This document shows, one piece after another, positions 17,426 to 26,269 of a stretch of DNA of 64,000 nucleotides. The notes under the pieces were generated by a model. It was not told the DNA's origin. It saw nothing but the letters and a program-made list of their open reading frames with translations, and did no database searches. Origin of the DNA: Paenalcaligenes hominis_A (lineage in GTDB: Bacteria > Pseudomonadota > Gammaproteobacteria > Burkholderiales > Burkholderiaceae_B); the NCBI RefSeq assembly GCF_041359055.1, contig NZ_JBGJKZ010000003.1, positions 124,001 through 188,000 on the forward strand, written 5' to 3'. A program made the translations under genes and the position numbers. Each line of letters opens with the position of its first letter. Position 1 is the first letter of the stretch.

Positions 17426-19447
17426 ATGAATCTTGATCAAGAAAAATCAATGGATGCGCTGCCTAAAGCAGTGTTTGCTGTAGCAGTTCTGTTTTCTGCA
17501 TTCCAAATCTACACCGCAGCATTTAGCCCCATGTCTAGCCAAGTTATACGTGCTATTCATGTGGGCTTTGTTATTTTGATGATTTTTACGCTTTATCCCA
17601 CTTTTTTTGGCCGGCGTATTCCTTGGCTAGGCTGGTTGTTAGGTGGGGTTGGCTTTGTATTTAGTTTTTACCACTGGGTTTTTGAGTCGGACTTAACGGC
17701 TCGTGCAGGTGAGATGACCGATACGGATATGGTCATCGGTATTGTATTGATTGTGATGGTTTTTGATGTCACGCGCCGCATGATGGGGTGGGCCTTACCT
17801 ATTATTTGCGCCTTGTTTTTGGCATATGGCTTATTTGGCGAGTATTTACCTGGCGCTCTAATGCACAGAGGCTATGGGTTTGATCAAATCATAGGCACAT
17901 TAGGTTTTGGGACCGAGGGGATTTACGGTGTGCCTACCTACGTTTCATCAACCTATATCTTTTTGTTTATTTTGTTTGGCTCATTTCTTGAGCGCGCCGG
18001 CATGATCGGTTTATTTAGTGACTTTTCCATGGGCATGGTGGGTCATAGCCGTGGTGGTCCAGCCAAAGTGTCTGTGGTGAGCTCAGGTTTAATGGGCACC
18101 ATTAATGGTTCTGGCGTGGCGAATGTAGTCACTACTGGTCAGTTCACCATTCCATTAATGAAACGCTTTGGCTATAGCTCCTCGTTTGCTGGTGGTGTAG
18201 AAGCAACCTCCAGCATGGGTGGGCAAATCATGCCACCGGTAATGGGCGCGGTGGCTTTTATTATGGCCGAAACCATTAATGTCCCTTACGTGGAAATAGT
18301 AAAAGCGGCAATTATTCCTGCTTTGCTTTATTTCTTTACGGTATTTTGGACTGTGCACCTCGAAGCGGGACGTAAAGGTTTAGATGGTTTACCGCGCTCT
18401 GAGTGCCCTGACCCCTGGAAAGCGGTCAAAGAAAAATGGTACCTATTGGTGCCATTAGTGGGGCTGGTTGCATTGCTATTCTCTGGTTATACCCCCTTGT
18501 TTTCTGGAACTGTAGGTTTGGGTTTAACTGCGATCTTAATTTTTGGCGCTGCTGTCATGAGCAATGTGTCATCGATGACGCTGCGTTATATTTTCTGGAT
18601 AGTCTTGGCTCTGGCGTGTTCGGCATTTATGCAGGTCGGAGTCATCAGCTTTTTCGTTATTATTGCTCTGCTGGTGGCGATTTTGCTGGTCAAAAAACAC
18701 CGTGAACCAGTCTTGCGTGAATCCTTAGTTTCCTTAGCTGAGGGCGCTCGCCATGCGCTGCCTGTGGCTACGGCGTGTGCATTGGTCGGGGTTATTATTG
18801 GCATTATTAATCTTACCGGTGTAGCCGCAGAGTTTGGTGGGCAGGTTATAGCCATTGGTCAAAACAATTTGCTTTTGGCACTGGTTTTAACCATGGTGAC
18901 CTGCTTGCTCCTGGGGATGGGCATTCCCACCATACCCAATTACATTATTACTAGCTCCCTAGCGGCACCTATTCTTTTGGATTTAGGCGTGCCGTTGATC
19001 GTATCCCACATGTTTGTGTTTTATTTTGGGATTATGGCGGACCTGACGCCACCCGTGGCGTTGGCGGCTTTTGCGGCAGCACCTATTGCTAAAACATCCG
19101 GTTTAGCCATTAGTTTTCAAGCATTGCGCGTAGCTATAGCGGGGTTTATCGTGCCATATATGGCCGTTTATGCACCTGCTTTAATGCTTCAAGATTACTC
19201 AAGCTGGTTTGAGGTAGCGTATGTGGTGGGCAAAGCGTTATTAGCTATTGTGCTGTGGGGGGCAGGTGCGACGGGTTTTCTCTTGGGGCGTTTAAATGCA
19301 CTTGAGCGCATATATGTTGTGCTAGCAGCGGCTTTGCTCGTGTGGGCAAACCCTCTTTCAGACCAACTAGGAGCCGCTGCCACAGTGCTTTTTGTGGTTT
19401 GGCATGTGTGGCGTATTAAACGCAAAACGGTGGGCGTATCCGTATGA
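17426..19447 (+). CDS. TRAP transporter fused permease (DctQ-DctM, TAXI-associated)
   Basis: 673 residues, strongly hydrophobic with about 17 or more helices. The first four helices (to about 150) correspond to the small DctQ part and the rest to DctM. Landmarks: FGSFLERAGMIGLFSDFSMGMVGHSRGGPAKVSVVSSGLMGTINGSGVANVVTTGQFTIPLMKRFGY and GGQIMPPVMGAVAFIMAE, typical of 4TM/12TM fusion TRAP permeases. AAGGG precedes the ATG. The stop overlaps the DUF1850 start (ATGA). Confidence 0.94.
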   Translation: MNLDQEKSMDALPKAVFAVAVLFSAFQIYTAAFSPMSSQVIRAIHVGFVILMIFTLYPTFFGRRIPWLGWLLGGVGFVFSFYHWVFESDLTARAGEMTDTDMVIGIVLIVMVFDVTRRMMGWALPIICALFLAYGLFGEYLPGALMHRGYGFDQIIGTLGFGTEGIYGVPTYVSSTYIFLFILFGSFLERAGMIGLFSDFSMGMVGHSRGGPAKVSVVSSGLMGTINGSGVANVVTTGQFTIPLMKRFGYSSSFAGGVEATSSMGGQIMPPVMGAVAFIMAETINVPYVEIVKAAIIPALLYFFTVFWTVHLEAGRKGLDGLPRSECPDPWKAVKEKWYLLVPLVGLVALLFSGYTPLFSGTVGLGLTAILIFGAAVMSNVSSMTLRYIFWIVLALACSAFMQVGVISFFVIIALLVAILLVKKHREPVLRESLVSLAEGARHALPVATACALVGVIIGIINLTGVAAEFGGQVIAIGQNNLLLALVLTMVTCLLLGMGIPTIPNYIITSSLAAPILLDLGVPLIVSHMFVFYFGIMADLTPPVALAAFAAAPIAKTSGLAISFQALRVAIAGFIVPYMAVYAPALMLQDYSSWFEVAYVVGKALLAIVLWGAGATGFLLGRLNALERIYVVLAAALLVWANPLSDQLGAAATVLFVVWHVWRIKRKTVGVSV

Positions 19448-19878
19448 GTTGGGTAATAACAGTGGGGGCTTGCATGCAGTGGGCCGCTGCTGTGCCTGCT
19501 CCGGTCGTAGTTATGCCCACGCAGGCTTTTACGTTGGCTTGGCAGCACAGCATAGAGAAAGTACGTTGGGAAGAGGATTACACCATAAAGCTAGATGCTA
19601 TTTCTCAACAGCCTGTGCTGCTAGCCGGTTTAGCTCGTGTAACGGGTTCTGCTGCTGGCATGGAGCCACCTCCTAACGCCAAATGGCGAGCAGGGTGGTA
19701 TGAATACCAGCCCGAACCAATTAAGCAGCCTGTTTTGACCTTAATGCGCTCTGAATACACCGCCGATTACGAATGGTGTGAGCAAGATCAATGCAGGCCC
19801 TTAGCAGACTACTTACCATCAGATGGCGGTGTGACCCAGCTAAGTGCGTGTCAGCATTGGAAATGGTCAGCATTTTGA
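19444..19878 (+). CDS. DUF1850 domain protein, TAXI-TRAP associated
   Basis: 144 residues. An N-terminal hydrophobic stretch may be a signal or anchor, followed by the DUF1850 pattern: LAWQHSIEKVRWEEDY, GSAAGMEPP and GWYEYQP. Genes of this type are regularly found next to TAXI-TRAP permeases, and here it overlaps the permease stop, which supports a role in the transporter, perhaps as a periplasmic accessory. Function not established. Confidence 0.82.
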   Translation: MSWVITVGACMQWAAAVPAPVVVMPTQAFTLAWQHSIEKVRWEEDYTIKLDAISQQPVLLAGLARVTGSAAGMEPPPNAKWRAGWYEYQPEPIKQPVLTLMRSEYTADYEWCEQDQCRPLADYLPSDGGVTQLSACQHWKWSAF

Positions 19879-19899
19879 CTTATCAACGTGCGCAGAAAG

Positions 19900-19919
19900 C
19901 CTCGTCGTTTATGACGAGG
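19900..19919 (+). other. Intercistronic hairpin without a T-run
   Basis: CCTCGTC and GACGAGG form a perfect 7-bp stem with a 6-base loop between the DUF1850 and CaiB-type genes. Lacking a following T-run it is unlikely to stop transcription fully; it may protect or process the transcript so transporter and enzyme genes are expressed at different levels. Confidence 0.5.
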
Positions 19920-19951
19920 AAGATGTCAATTGACTCAATAGGATAAAGACG

Positions 19952-21199
19952 ATGAGCGGTTTACGTGTAGCGCCTTTAACTGGATTACGGGTTTTGGATT
20001 TGACCCGGGTATTAGCAGGACCATGGTGTACGCAGAATCTTGCTGATTTAGGGGCTGAGGTCATCAAAATTGAACGCCCCAATCAGGGTGACGATACCCG
20101 ACGCTGGGGGCCGCCCTACATGCCAGATGATTCAGGCCAACCGTCTAACGAAGCCGCTTACTATGCTGCGGCCAACCGCAATAAAAAATCGGTCACTATA
20201 GACATAGCCACTCCGGCAGGGGCCCAAGCTATCCGCAAGTTGGCCGTTCAAAGCGATATTTTGGTAGAGAATTTTAAAGTAGGTGGGCTCAAAAAATATG
20301 GTCTTGATTATGAAAGCTTACGTCTGATCGCTCCCCGTTTGATTTACTGTTCAATTACAGGGTTTGGTCAAACGGGCCCGTATGCCGAACGTCCTGGCTA
20401 CGACTTTATGATTCAAGGGATGGGAGGGCTAATGAGTATTACAGGAGAACAAGACCCTCTGCCTGGTGCGGGCCCTCAAAAGGCAGGGGTTGCCGTAGCC
20501 GACCTCATGACAGGCATGTATGCCACAGTAGGTATTCTTTCGGCTTTGCATGAGCGTAACCAAAGTGGACTGGGTCAACATATTGACATGGCGCTTTTAG
20601 ACTGTCAGGTGGCCATGTTGGCAAACCAAAATATGAATTACTTAGCCACCGGCCAAGCACCCACACGAGCAGGCAATGCTCACCCTAATTTAGTGCCTTA
20701 TCAGGTATTTACTGTAGCAGATGGTCATCTCATTATTGCGGTGGGTAATGACACACAGTTTCAAGCCTTAACTCGGGTATTGGGTTGCCCAGGGCTAGCT
20801 CATGATGAGCGTTTTGCAACGAATCCGCAACGTGTGCGCTATAGAGAGCAACTAATTCCTTTACTACAGCAGCGTTTACATCAAGGCAGCCAAGCCCATT
20901 GGCAAACGCAGTTAGAGCAAGCTAATGTGCCTGTGGGGCCCATCAATACCCTAGACCAAGTCTACGCTGATCCACAGGTTCAAGCACGGGGCTTAAAACT
21001 CACTTTGCCCCATGCTGAGATTGGTCACATGAGTTCTGTGGCTAATCCTATACGATTATCAGGTAGTCCTCTTAGTTATAAAACAGCGCCTCCTTGTTTA
21101 GGGGAGCACACCGAACAAGTTCTTAGCGAATTGCTTGGCTTGGACTCGTCTCAGATTGAGGCGTTGCAAGGCAACCGTCACGATTTTATTAAGGAGTAA
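19952..21199 (+). CDS. CaiB/BaiF family (family III) CoA-transferase, probably glutarate-type
   Basis: 415 residues. Starts with GLRVLDLTRVLAGPWCTQNLADLGAEVIKIERP, the hallmark N-terminus; the catalytic Asp is expected in GVAVADLMTGMYA. AGGA eight bases before the ATG. Six bases separate its stop from the GcdH-like gene, a pairing known for glutarate catabolism in which glutarate accepts CoA (from succinyl-CoA in the human homologue SUGCT) before oxidation. CoA donor and acceptor are inferred from context. Confidence 0.88.
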   Translation: MSGLRVAPLTGLRVLDLTRVLAGPWCTQNLADLGAEVIKIERPNQGDDTRRWGPPYMPDDSGQPSNEAAYYAAANRNKKSVTIDIATPAGAQAIRKLAVQSDILVENFKVGGLKKYGLDYESLRLIAPRLIYCSITGFGQTGPYAERPGYDFMIQGMGGLMSITGEQDPLPGAGPQKAGVAVADLMTGMYATVGILSALHERNQSGLGQHIDMALLDCQVAMLANQNMNYLATGQAPTRAGNAHPNLVPYQVFTVADGHLIIAVGNDTQFQALTRVLGCPGLAHDERFATNPQRVRYREQLIPLLQQRLHQGSQAHWQTQLEQANVPVGPINTLDQVYADPQVQARGLKLTLPHAEIGHMSSVANPIRLSGSPLSYKTAPPCLGEHTEQVLSELLGLDSSQIEALQGNRHDFIKE

Positions 21200-21205
21200 G
21201 TACTC

Positions 21206-22402
21206 ATGGCAGCACGTCCTTCATTTCATTGGGAAGATCCTTTGCTTATCGATGCGCAGCTCTACGAAGAAGAGCGTATGGTGCGCGATGCCGCGTTGGC
21301 TTATGCTCAGGAAAAACTCGAGCCCCGTGTGCTTAATGCGTTTAGAAATGAGCAGACTGACGTTGAGATTTTTCAAGAAATGGGGGCGCTCGGTTTGCTA
21401 GGGCCTACTATTGCTGAAAAATACGGTGGGGCCGGATTAAATTATGTCAGCTATGGCTTGATTGCGCGTGAGATTGAGCGTGTGGATTCGGGTTATAGAT
21501 CTATGATGAGTGTGCAGTCTTCATTAGTTATGGTTCCCATTGAAACATTCGGTTCCGAGCAGCAAAAACTTAAATATCTGCCTAAACTAGCCAGTGGCGA
21601 GTGGGTGGGTTGCTTTGGCTTAACTGAACCAAATCATGGCTCAGACCCAGGTGCTATGGAAAGCCGAGCTCGACTCACTCCTGACGGGTCTTATGTGCTG
21701 CATGGCACCAAAATGTGGATTACCAACTCCCCTATTGCCGATGTGTTTGTGGTGTGGGCTAAGGTCGTGGGGGGTGACGACGACGGTAAAATACGTGGCT
21801 TTATCTTAGAAAAAGGGATGCCAGGTTTAAGTGCGCCCACTATTCATGGCAAAGTAGGGTTACGGGCTTCCATTACCGGTGAAATTGTTATGGATGGCGT
21901 CGAGGTCGATGCCGAGCAAATGTTGCCTCACGTCAGTGGGCTGCGTGGGCCATTTACCTGCTTAAATTCTGCGCGTTATGGAATTGCATGGGGCGCGCTA
22001 GGGGCGGCAGAGTTTTGTTGGCATACGGCACGTCAATACACCTTAGATCGTAAACAATTTGGGCGTCCTCTGGCTGCTACACAACTTGTGCAGAAAAAGC
22101 TGGCTGATATGCAAACAGAAATTACCTTGGGTTTACAAGGGTGCTTACGTTTGGGACGCATGAAAGACGAAGGCAGCGCTGCGGTTGAAATCACATCAAT
22201 TATGAAACGTAATTCTTGTGGTAAAGCTTTAGACATTGCACGCATGGCGCGTGATATGCTGGGGGGCAACGGCATCTCAGACGAGTTCGGTGTAGCACGA
22301 CACTTGGTAAATCTAGAGGTGGTCAATACTTACGAAGGAACGCATGATGTGCATGCGTTAATCCTCGGCCGCGCACAAACCGGCATACAAGCTTTTTTCT
22401 AA
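21206..22402 (+). CDS. gcdH: Glutaryl-CoA dehydrogenase
   Basis: 398 residues, acyl-CoA dehydrogenase fold with FAD. Features of the glutaryl-CoA branch: DSGYRSMMSVQSSLVM carries the Arg that binds the distal carboxylate, GLTEPNHGSDPGAMES the FAD/substrate loop, NSARYGIAWGALGAAEFC, and the catalytic Glu in VNTYEGTHDVHALILGRAQTG. Converts glutaryl-CoA to crotonyl-CoA and CO2, passing electrons to ETF. Cotranscribed with the CoA-transferase and followed by a strong terminator. Confidence 0.92.
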   Translation: MAARPSFHWEDPLLIDAQLYEEERMVRDAALAYAQEKLEPRVLNAFRNEQTDVEIFQEMGALGLLGPTIAEKYGGAGLNYVSYGLIAREIERVDSGYRSMMSVQSSLVMVPIETFGSEQQKLKYLPKLASGEWVGCFGLTEPNHGSDPGAMESRARLTPDGSYVLHGTKMWITNSPIADVFVVWAKVVGGDDDGKIRGFILEKGMPGLSAPTIHGKVGLRASITGEIVMDGVEVDAEQMLPHVSGLRGPFTCLNSARYGIAWGALGAAEFCWHTARQYTLDRKQFGRPLAATQLVQKKLADMQTEITLGLQGCLRLGRMKDEGSAAVEITSIMKRNSCGKALDIARMARDMLGGNGISDEFGVARHLVNLEVVNTYEGTHDVHALILGRAQTGIQAFF

Positions 22403-22418
22403 AAATCAGCCATTTTGC

Positions 22419-22448
22419 AAAAGCCAAGTTCATTGCTTGGCTTTTTTT
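22419..22448 (+). terminator. Rho-independent terminator after gcdH
   Basis: AAAAGCCAAG and CTTGGCTTTT form a 10-bp stem around a 7-base loop, followed by a continuous T-run. Confidence 0.9.
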
Positions 22449-22862
22449 GTTTTAAAGAGCTACGAAATGCGTTTTTAAGGGTATGCTATTGCATTGCACA
22501 ATACCAACATGCTATGGCTTGGGGTTGCTTAGGGTTTGATAAACGGGTTATTCTAATTAATTCATTCTTATCAGAATGAATTAATAGGCTTTAAGTTGCA
22601 CGGTTATCCGCCTGTTATTTTGCGCCTTTTTTACTGCTGCTGGCCGCGTCACAAGCGTGTGCTGCCGGGCTTTCGTTTCAAGCTGTACGCCATGTTGGCG
22701 TGATTGCCGTATCTCACAGAGTGCAGATGGCTCTGTAATGTGTCTAGGTGGCAAAGCCCTGTGGGCTTTAAAGCGCTAGGTCATGTTGCAGTTGCTGATT
22801 CAGACTCCGGCTTAGGTGCCAAGTGGGGTGTTTGAGCAAAACCTGAAAGGAAAACTATTATC
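22449..22862 (+). promoter_or_regulatory. Long structured leader upstream of ilvB
   Basis: 414 bases without a supported gene between the gcdH terminator and ilvB. It holds a 13-bp perfect inverted repeat (22556-22585), then two hairpins with the same TGT loop: ACGCCA/TGGCGT at 22687-22701 and AAAGCCC/GGGCTTT at 22753-22769. Such a long untranslated region suggests RNA-level control of acetolactate synthase. A conserved ilvH RNA motif has, as I recall, been reported upstream of acetolactate synthase genes in Betaproteobacteria; I cannot confirm the match. No classical leader peptide followed by a terminator was found. Confidence 0.55.
22556..22585. repeat. 13-bp perfect inverted repeat upstream of ilvB
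   Basis: ATTAATTCATTCT, a TATC spacer, then its exact complement AGAATGAATTAAT. No T-run follows, so it is more likely an operator or RNA stem than a terminator. About 280 bases before the ilvB start. Confidence 0.6.
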
Positions 22863-24596
22863 ATGGAACTTAATGGCGCCGATATCGTGGTGCGCACCTT
22901 AGCCGAAGAAGGGGTTGAACACGTTTTTGGCTATCCCGGTGGTGCGGTACTTTACATCTACGATGCTATTTTCAAGCAAGACAAATTTCGTCATATCTTA
23001 GTACGTCATGAGCAGGCGGCTGTTCATGCGGCGGACGCGTATTCACGTTCGTCCAACAAGGTTGGCGTAGCTTTGGTAACCAGTGGCCCTGGTTTGACTA
23101 ATGCGGTGACGGGTATTGCTACTGCTTATACGGATTCAATTCCTATGGTAGTCATTAGCGGCCAAGTCCCTAGTCAGGCTATTGGTGAAGACGCTTTCCA
23201 AGAGTGTGATGCTATAGGTATTACACGCCCTTGTGTTAAGCACAACTTCCTCGTTCGCGATGTGCGCGACCTAGCAGATACCATTCGCAAAGCATTCTAC
23301 ATTGCCAAAACCGGACGTCCTGGTCCCGTGTTGGTTGATATCCCTAAAGACATTACAGTAGCGATGGCACGTTACACCCCTAAAAAAGGTGAGCCGCGCT
23401 TACGTTCTTATATGCCTGTTACTAAAGGGCACCAAGGGCAAATCAAAAAAGCGGTTCAGTTATTAGCCCAAGCCGAGCGTCCCATGATTTACGTGGGGGG
23501 TGGTGCTATTTTGGCTAATGCTTCAGCCGAGGTCATTGACCTAGTCAAGCAAACGGGTGCGCCATGTACCACTACATTAATGGCTTTGGGCGCATTCCCA
23601 GGGTGCGATGATCAATACGTAGGTATGCCAGGTATGCACGGCAACTACGAGGCAAATATGGCTATGCAGCACTGTGATGTGTTGATTTCCGTAGGGGCTC
23701 GTTTTGACGACCGTGTTATTGGCAATCCACGCCACTTCGCCCAAGTACCCCGTAAGATTATTCACATTGATATCGACCCGTCATCAATATCTAAACGCGT
23801 CAAAGTCGATGTACCTATTGTGGGCTGTGTCAAAGACGTGCTGGTAGAGCTCAATGAGTTCTATCAACAATCTAAAGCCGCTAGCCAAGCCAAAAAAACG
23901 GCATTGGCAAAATGGTGGCAACAAATTAATGAATGGCGTGGCGTTGAGTGTCTGTCTTACCAAAAATCTGACAGTGTAATTAAACCTCAGTCCGTCGTTG
24001 AGGCCCTCTGGGAAGTCACTGGTGGCAATGCCTTTGTGACCTCTGATGTGGGGCAGCACCAAATGTGGGCTGCTCAATACTATAAATTTAATCACCCGCG
24101 TCGTTGGGTTAACTCTGGTGGCTTGGGCACCATGGGTGTAGGCTTGCCGTATGCCATGGGTGTACAAATGGCTAACCCAGGCGCTGATGTGGCAGTTATT
24201 ACTGGCGAAGGCTCTATTCAAATGAATATCCAAGAGCTCTCCACATGCAGCCAATACCGTTTATCACCCAAGGTGCTTTGCTTAAACAACCGCTATTTGG
24301 GTATGGTACGCCAGTGGCAAGAAATTGATTACGGTTCTCGTTATTCCGAGTCGTATGTTGATGCGCTGCCCGATTTTGTCAAACTGGTTGAAAGCTATGG
24401 CCACGTGGGTTTACGTATCGAAAGCCCTTCCGATGTTGTTCCTGCTATCCGTGAAGCCTTTACTAAACATAAAGACCGTTTGGTTTTCTTGGATTTCATT
24501 ACTGATCAGTCTGAAAACGTATGGCCAATGGTGAAAGCCGGTAAAGGCCTAACAGAAATGATTCTCAGTGCAGCGGATCTCGAGGAGGGGGCATAA
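22863..24596 (+). CDS. ilvB: Acetolactate synthase, large catalytic subunit
   Basis: 577 residues. Condenses pyruvate with pyruvate or 2-oxobutyrate to start valine, leucine and isoleucine synthesis, using ThDP, Mg and FAD. Catalytic Glu50 in RHEQAAVHAADAY; N-terminal GYPGGAVLYIYDA; ThDP motif starts GEGSIQMN (Glu replaces the common Asp of GDG, a variant I believe is shared by other proteobacterial synthases) and ends LNNRYLGMVRQWQE. AAAGGAAAA precedes the ATG. The stop overlaps the ilvH start (TAATG). Confidence 0.96.
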   Translation: MELNGADIVVRTLAEEGVEHVFGYPGGAVLYIYDAIFKQDKFRHILVRHEQAAVHAADAYSRSSNKVGVALVTSGPGLTNAVTGIATAYTDSIPMVVISGQVPSQAIGEDAFQECDAIGITRPCVKHNFLVRDVRDLADTIRKAFYIAKTGRPGPVLVDIPKDITVAMARYTPKKGEPRLRSYMPVTKGHQGQIKKAVQLLAQAERPMIYVGGGAILANASAEVIDLVKQTGAPCTTTLMALGAFPGCDDQYVGMPGMHGNYEANMAMQHCDVLISVGARFDDRVIGNPRHFAQVPRKIIHIDIDPSSISKRVKVDVPIVGCVKDVLVELNEFYQQSKAASQAKKTALAKWWQQINEWRGVECLSYQKSDSVIKPQSVVEALWEVTGGNAFVTSDVGQHQMWAAQYYKFNHPRRWVNSGGLGTMGVGLPYAMGVQMANPGADVAVITGEGSIQMNIQELSTCSQYRLSPKVLCLNNRYLGMVRQWQEIDYGSRYSESYVDALPDFVKLVESYGHVGLRIESPSDVVPAIREAFTKHKDRLVFLDFITDQSENVWPMVKAGKGLTEMILSAADLEEGA

Positions 24597-25087
24597 TGAA
24601 GCACGTTATTTCCGTTTTATTAGAAAACGAACCCGGCGCGCTGTCTCGGGTAGTTGGTTTGTTTTCTGCACGGGGTTACAACATTGAAACCTTAACCGTT
24701 GCGCCAACCGAAGACGAAACCCTGTCTCGTATGACTATTGTAACAGTGGGTTCAGATGAAACCATCGAACAAATCACCAAGCACCTCAATCGTTTGGTTG
24801 ATGTAGTGAAAGTGGTGGACTTATCCGAAGGCCCGCATGTAGAGCGTGAGCTCATGCTAATTAAAGTTCGCGCTGTTGGAAAAGAGCGTGAAGAGCTAAA
24901 GCGTATGGCTGATATTTTCCGTGGTCGTATTATTGATGTTACCGATAAGACCTACACCATTGAGCTTACCGGTGTACAGGAAAAAATCGCTGCTTTTATT
25001 CAAGCTATAGATCGTAGTGCTATTCTTGAAACGGTGCGCACTGGTGTTTCCGGCATTAGCCGCGGTGAACGCATCCTAAAATTATAA
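24596..25087 (+). CDS. ilvH: Acetolactate synthase, small regulatory subunit
   Basis: 163 residues with an N-terminal ACT domain (HVISVLLENEPGALSRVVGLFSARGYNIETLTVAPTED) and a C-terminal domain of the IlvH family. It activates the large subunit and confers feedback inhibition by valine. One-base overlap with ilvB indicates coupled translation and stoichiometric synthesis. Confidence 0.96.
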   Translation: MKHVISVLLENEPGALSRVVGLFSARGYNIETLTVAPTEDETLSRMTIVTVGSDETIEQITKHLNRLVDVVKVVDLSEGPHVERELMLIKVRAVGKEREELKRMADIFRGRIIDVTDKTYTIELTGVQEKIAAFIQAIDRSAILETVRTGVSGISRGERILKL

Positions 25088-25137
25088 AAACACCTCGTTT
25101 AGATTAAGACAAATCAAATCGTTTTTCGGAGTTATCC

Positions 25138-26154
25138 ATGAAAGTTTTTTACGATAAGGACTGCGATCAGTCTCTCATTAAAGGCAAAAACGTTGCCATC
25201 ATCGGTTACGGTTCACAGGGTTATGCCCACGCAAACAACTTGAACGATTCAGGTGTTAACGTAACAGTTGGCTTACGTAAAGACGGTGCGTCTTGGTCCA
25301 AAGCCGAAGCCGCTGGCCTACAAGTAAAAGAAGTCGCTGACGCAGTTAAAGATGCAGACGTGGTTATGATTTTATTACCTGACGAAAGCATCGCTGAAGT
25401 TTATCGTAATCAGGTTGAGCCCAACATTAAAGCCGGTGCTGCTCTTGCTTTTGCACATGGTTTTAACGTGCACTATGGTCAAGTGGTGCCGCGTAAAGAC
25501 GTAGACGTCATTATGGTTGCTCCTAAAGCACCAGGTCATACCGTACGTGGTACGTACCAACAAGGCGGTGGGGTGCCACACCTTGTAGCCGTGTACCAAG
25601 ACGTTTCTGGGGCAGCACGTGATGTAGCTTTGTCCTATGCTAGCGCAAACGGTGGTGGCCGTGCCGGTATTATTGAAACTAACTTCCGCGAAGAAACAGA
25701 AACCGACTTGTTCGGTGAGCAAGCTGTACTATGTGGTGGTGCTGTAGAGCTCATTAAAGCGGGTTTTGAAACACTAGTCGATGCGGGCTACGCTCCTGAA
25801 ATGGCTTACTTCGAGTGTTTGCACGAGCTAAAACTTATCGTAGATTTAATCTACGAAGGCGGCATTGCCAACATGAACTACTCCATTTCTAACAACGCAG
25901 AATACGGTGAGTACGTAACAGGTCCTCGCATTATTACAGACGAGACCCGTAAAGCCATGCGCGAGTGTTTAGAAAACATTCAAAACGGCGAATACGCAAA
26001 GAACTTTATTCTAGAGCACGCAGCAGGTGCGCCTTCTATGACAGCTCGTCGTCGTATTAATGCTGACTCACAAATTGAGCAAGTGGGTTCGCAGCTACGC
26101 GCCATGATGCCTTGGATTGCAGCGAACAAGCTAGTAGACCAAAGCAAAAACTAA
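25138..26154 (+). CDS. ilvC: Ketol-acid reductoisomerase (class I)
   Basis: 338 residues, the short class I form. Converts acetolactate to dihydroxyisovalerate with NADPH and Mg. Rossmann loop GYGSQGYAHANNL; VGLRKDGASWSKA with Arg and Ser for the NADP phosphate; PKAPGHTVR; metal ligands in ETDLFGEQAVLCGG and CLHELKLIVDLIYEGG. CGGAG lies six bases before the ATG. Closely follows ilvH and ends at a strong terminator; codons are those of a highly expressed gene, with many CTA leucines. Confidence 0.97.
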   Translation: MKVFYDKDCDQSLIKGKNVAIIGYGSQGYAHANNLNDSGVNVTVGLRKDGASWSKAEAAGLQVKEVADAVKDADVVMILLPDESIAEVYRNQVEPNIKAGAALAFAHGFNVHYGQVVPRKDVDVIMVAPKAPGHTVRGTYQQGGGVPHLVAVYQDVSGAARDVALSYASANGGGRAGIIETNFREETETDLFGEQAVLCGGAVELIKAGFETLVDAGYAPEMAYFECLHELKLIVDLIYEGGIANMNYSISNNAEYGEYVTGPRIITDETRKAMRECLENIQNGEYAKNFILEHAAGAPSMTARRRINADSQIEQVGSQLRAMMPWIAANKLVDQSKN

Positions 26155-26179
26155 TAACTTACTCTTAGTTATTAGTAAT

Positions 26180-26213
26180 AAAACCCCTGCCAAAGGATGG
26201 CAGGGGTTTTTTT
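26180..26213 (+). terminator. Rho-independent terminator after ilvC
   Basis: 13-bp perfect stem AAAACCCCTGCCA/TGGCAGGGGTTTT with loop AAGGA, followed by T residues. Ends the ilvBHC operon. Confidence 0.95.
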
Positions 26214-26269
26214 CTGGGTTATGCTGTAGATTAAGTATAAAATACCCTTTTTTTTTATATAGAACGTGT

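Noticed and set aside
22702..22740. Short GTG-started frame (VIAVSHRVQMAL) in the ilvB leader
   Set aside because: No ribosome site, no run of branched-chain codons and no linked terminator.
22782..22814. Short frame encoding MLQLLIQTPA in the ilvB leader, rich in Leu/Ile, as a possible attenuation leader peptide
   Set aside because: The nearest AGG is too close to the ATG, and no terminator with a T-run lies between it and ilvB.
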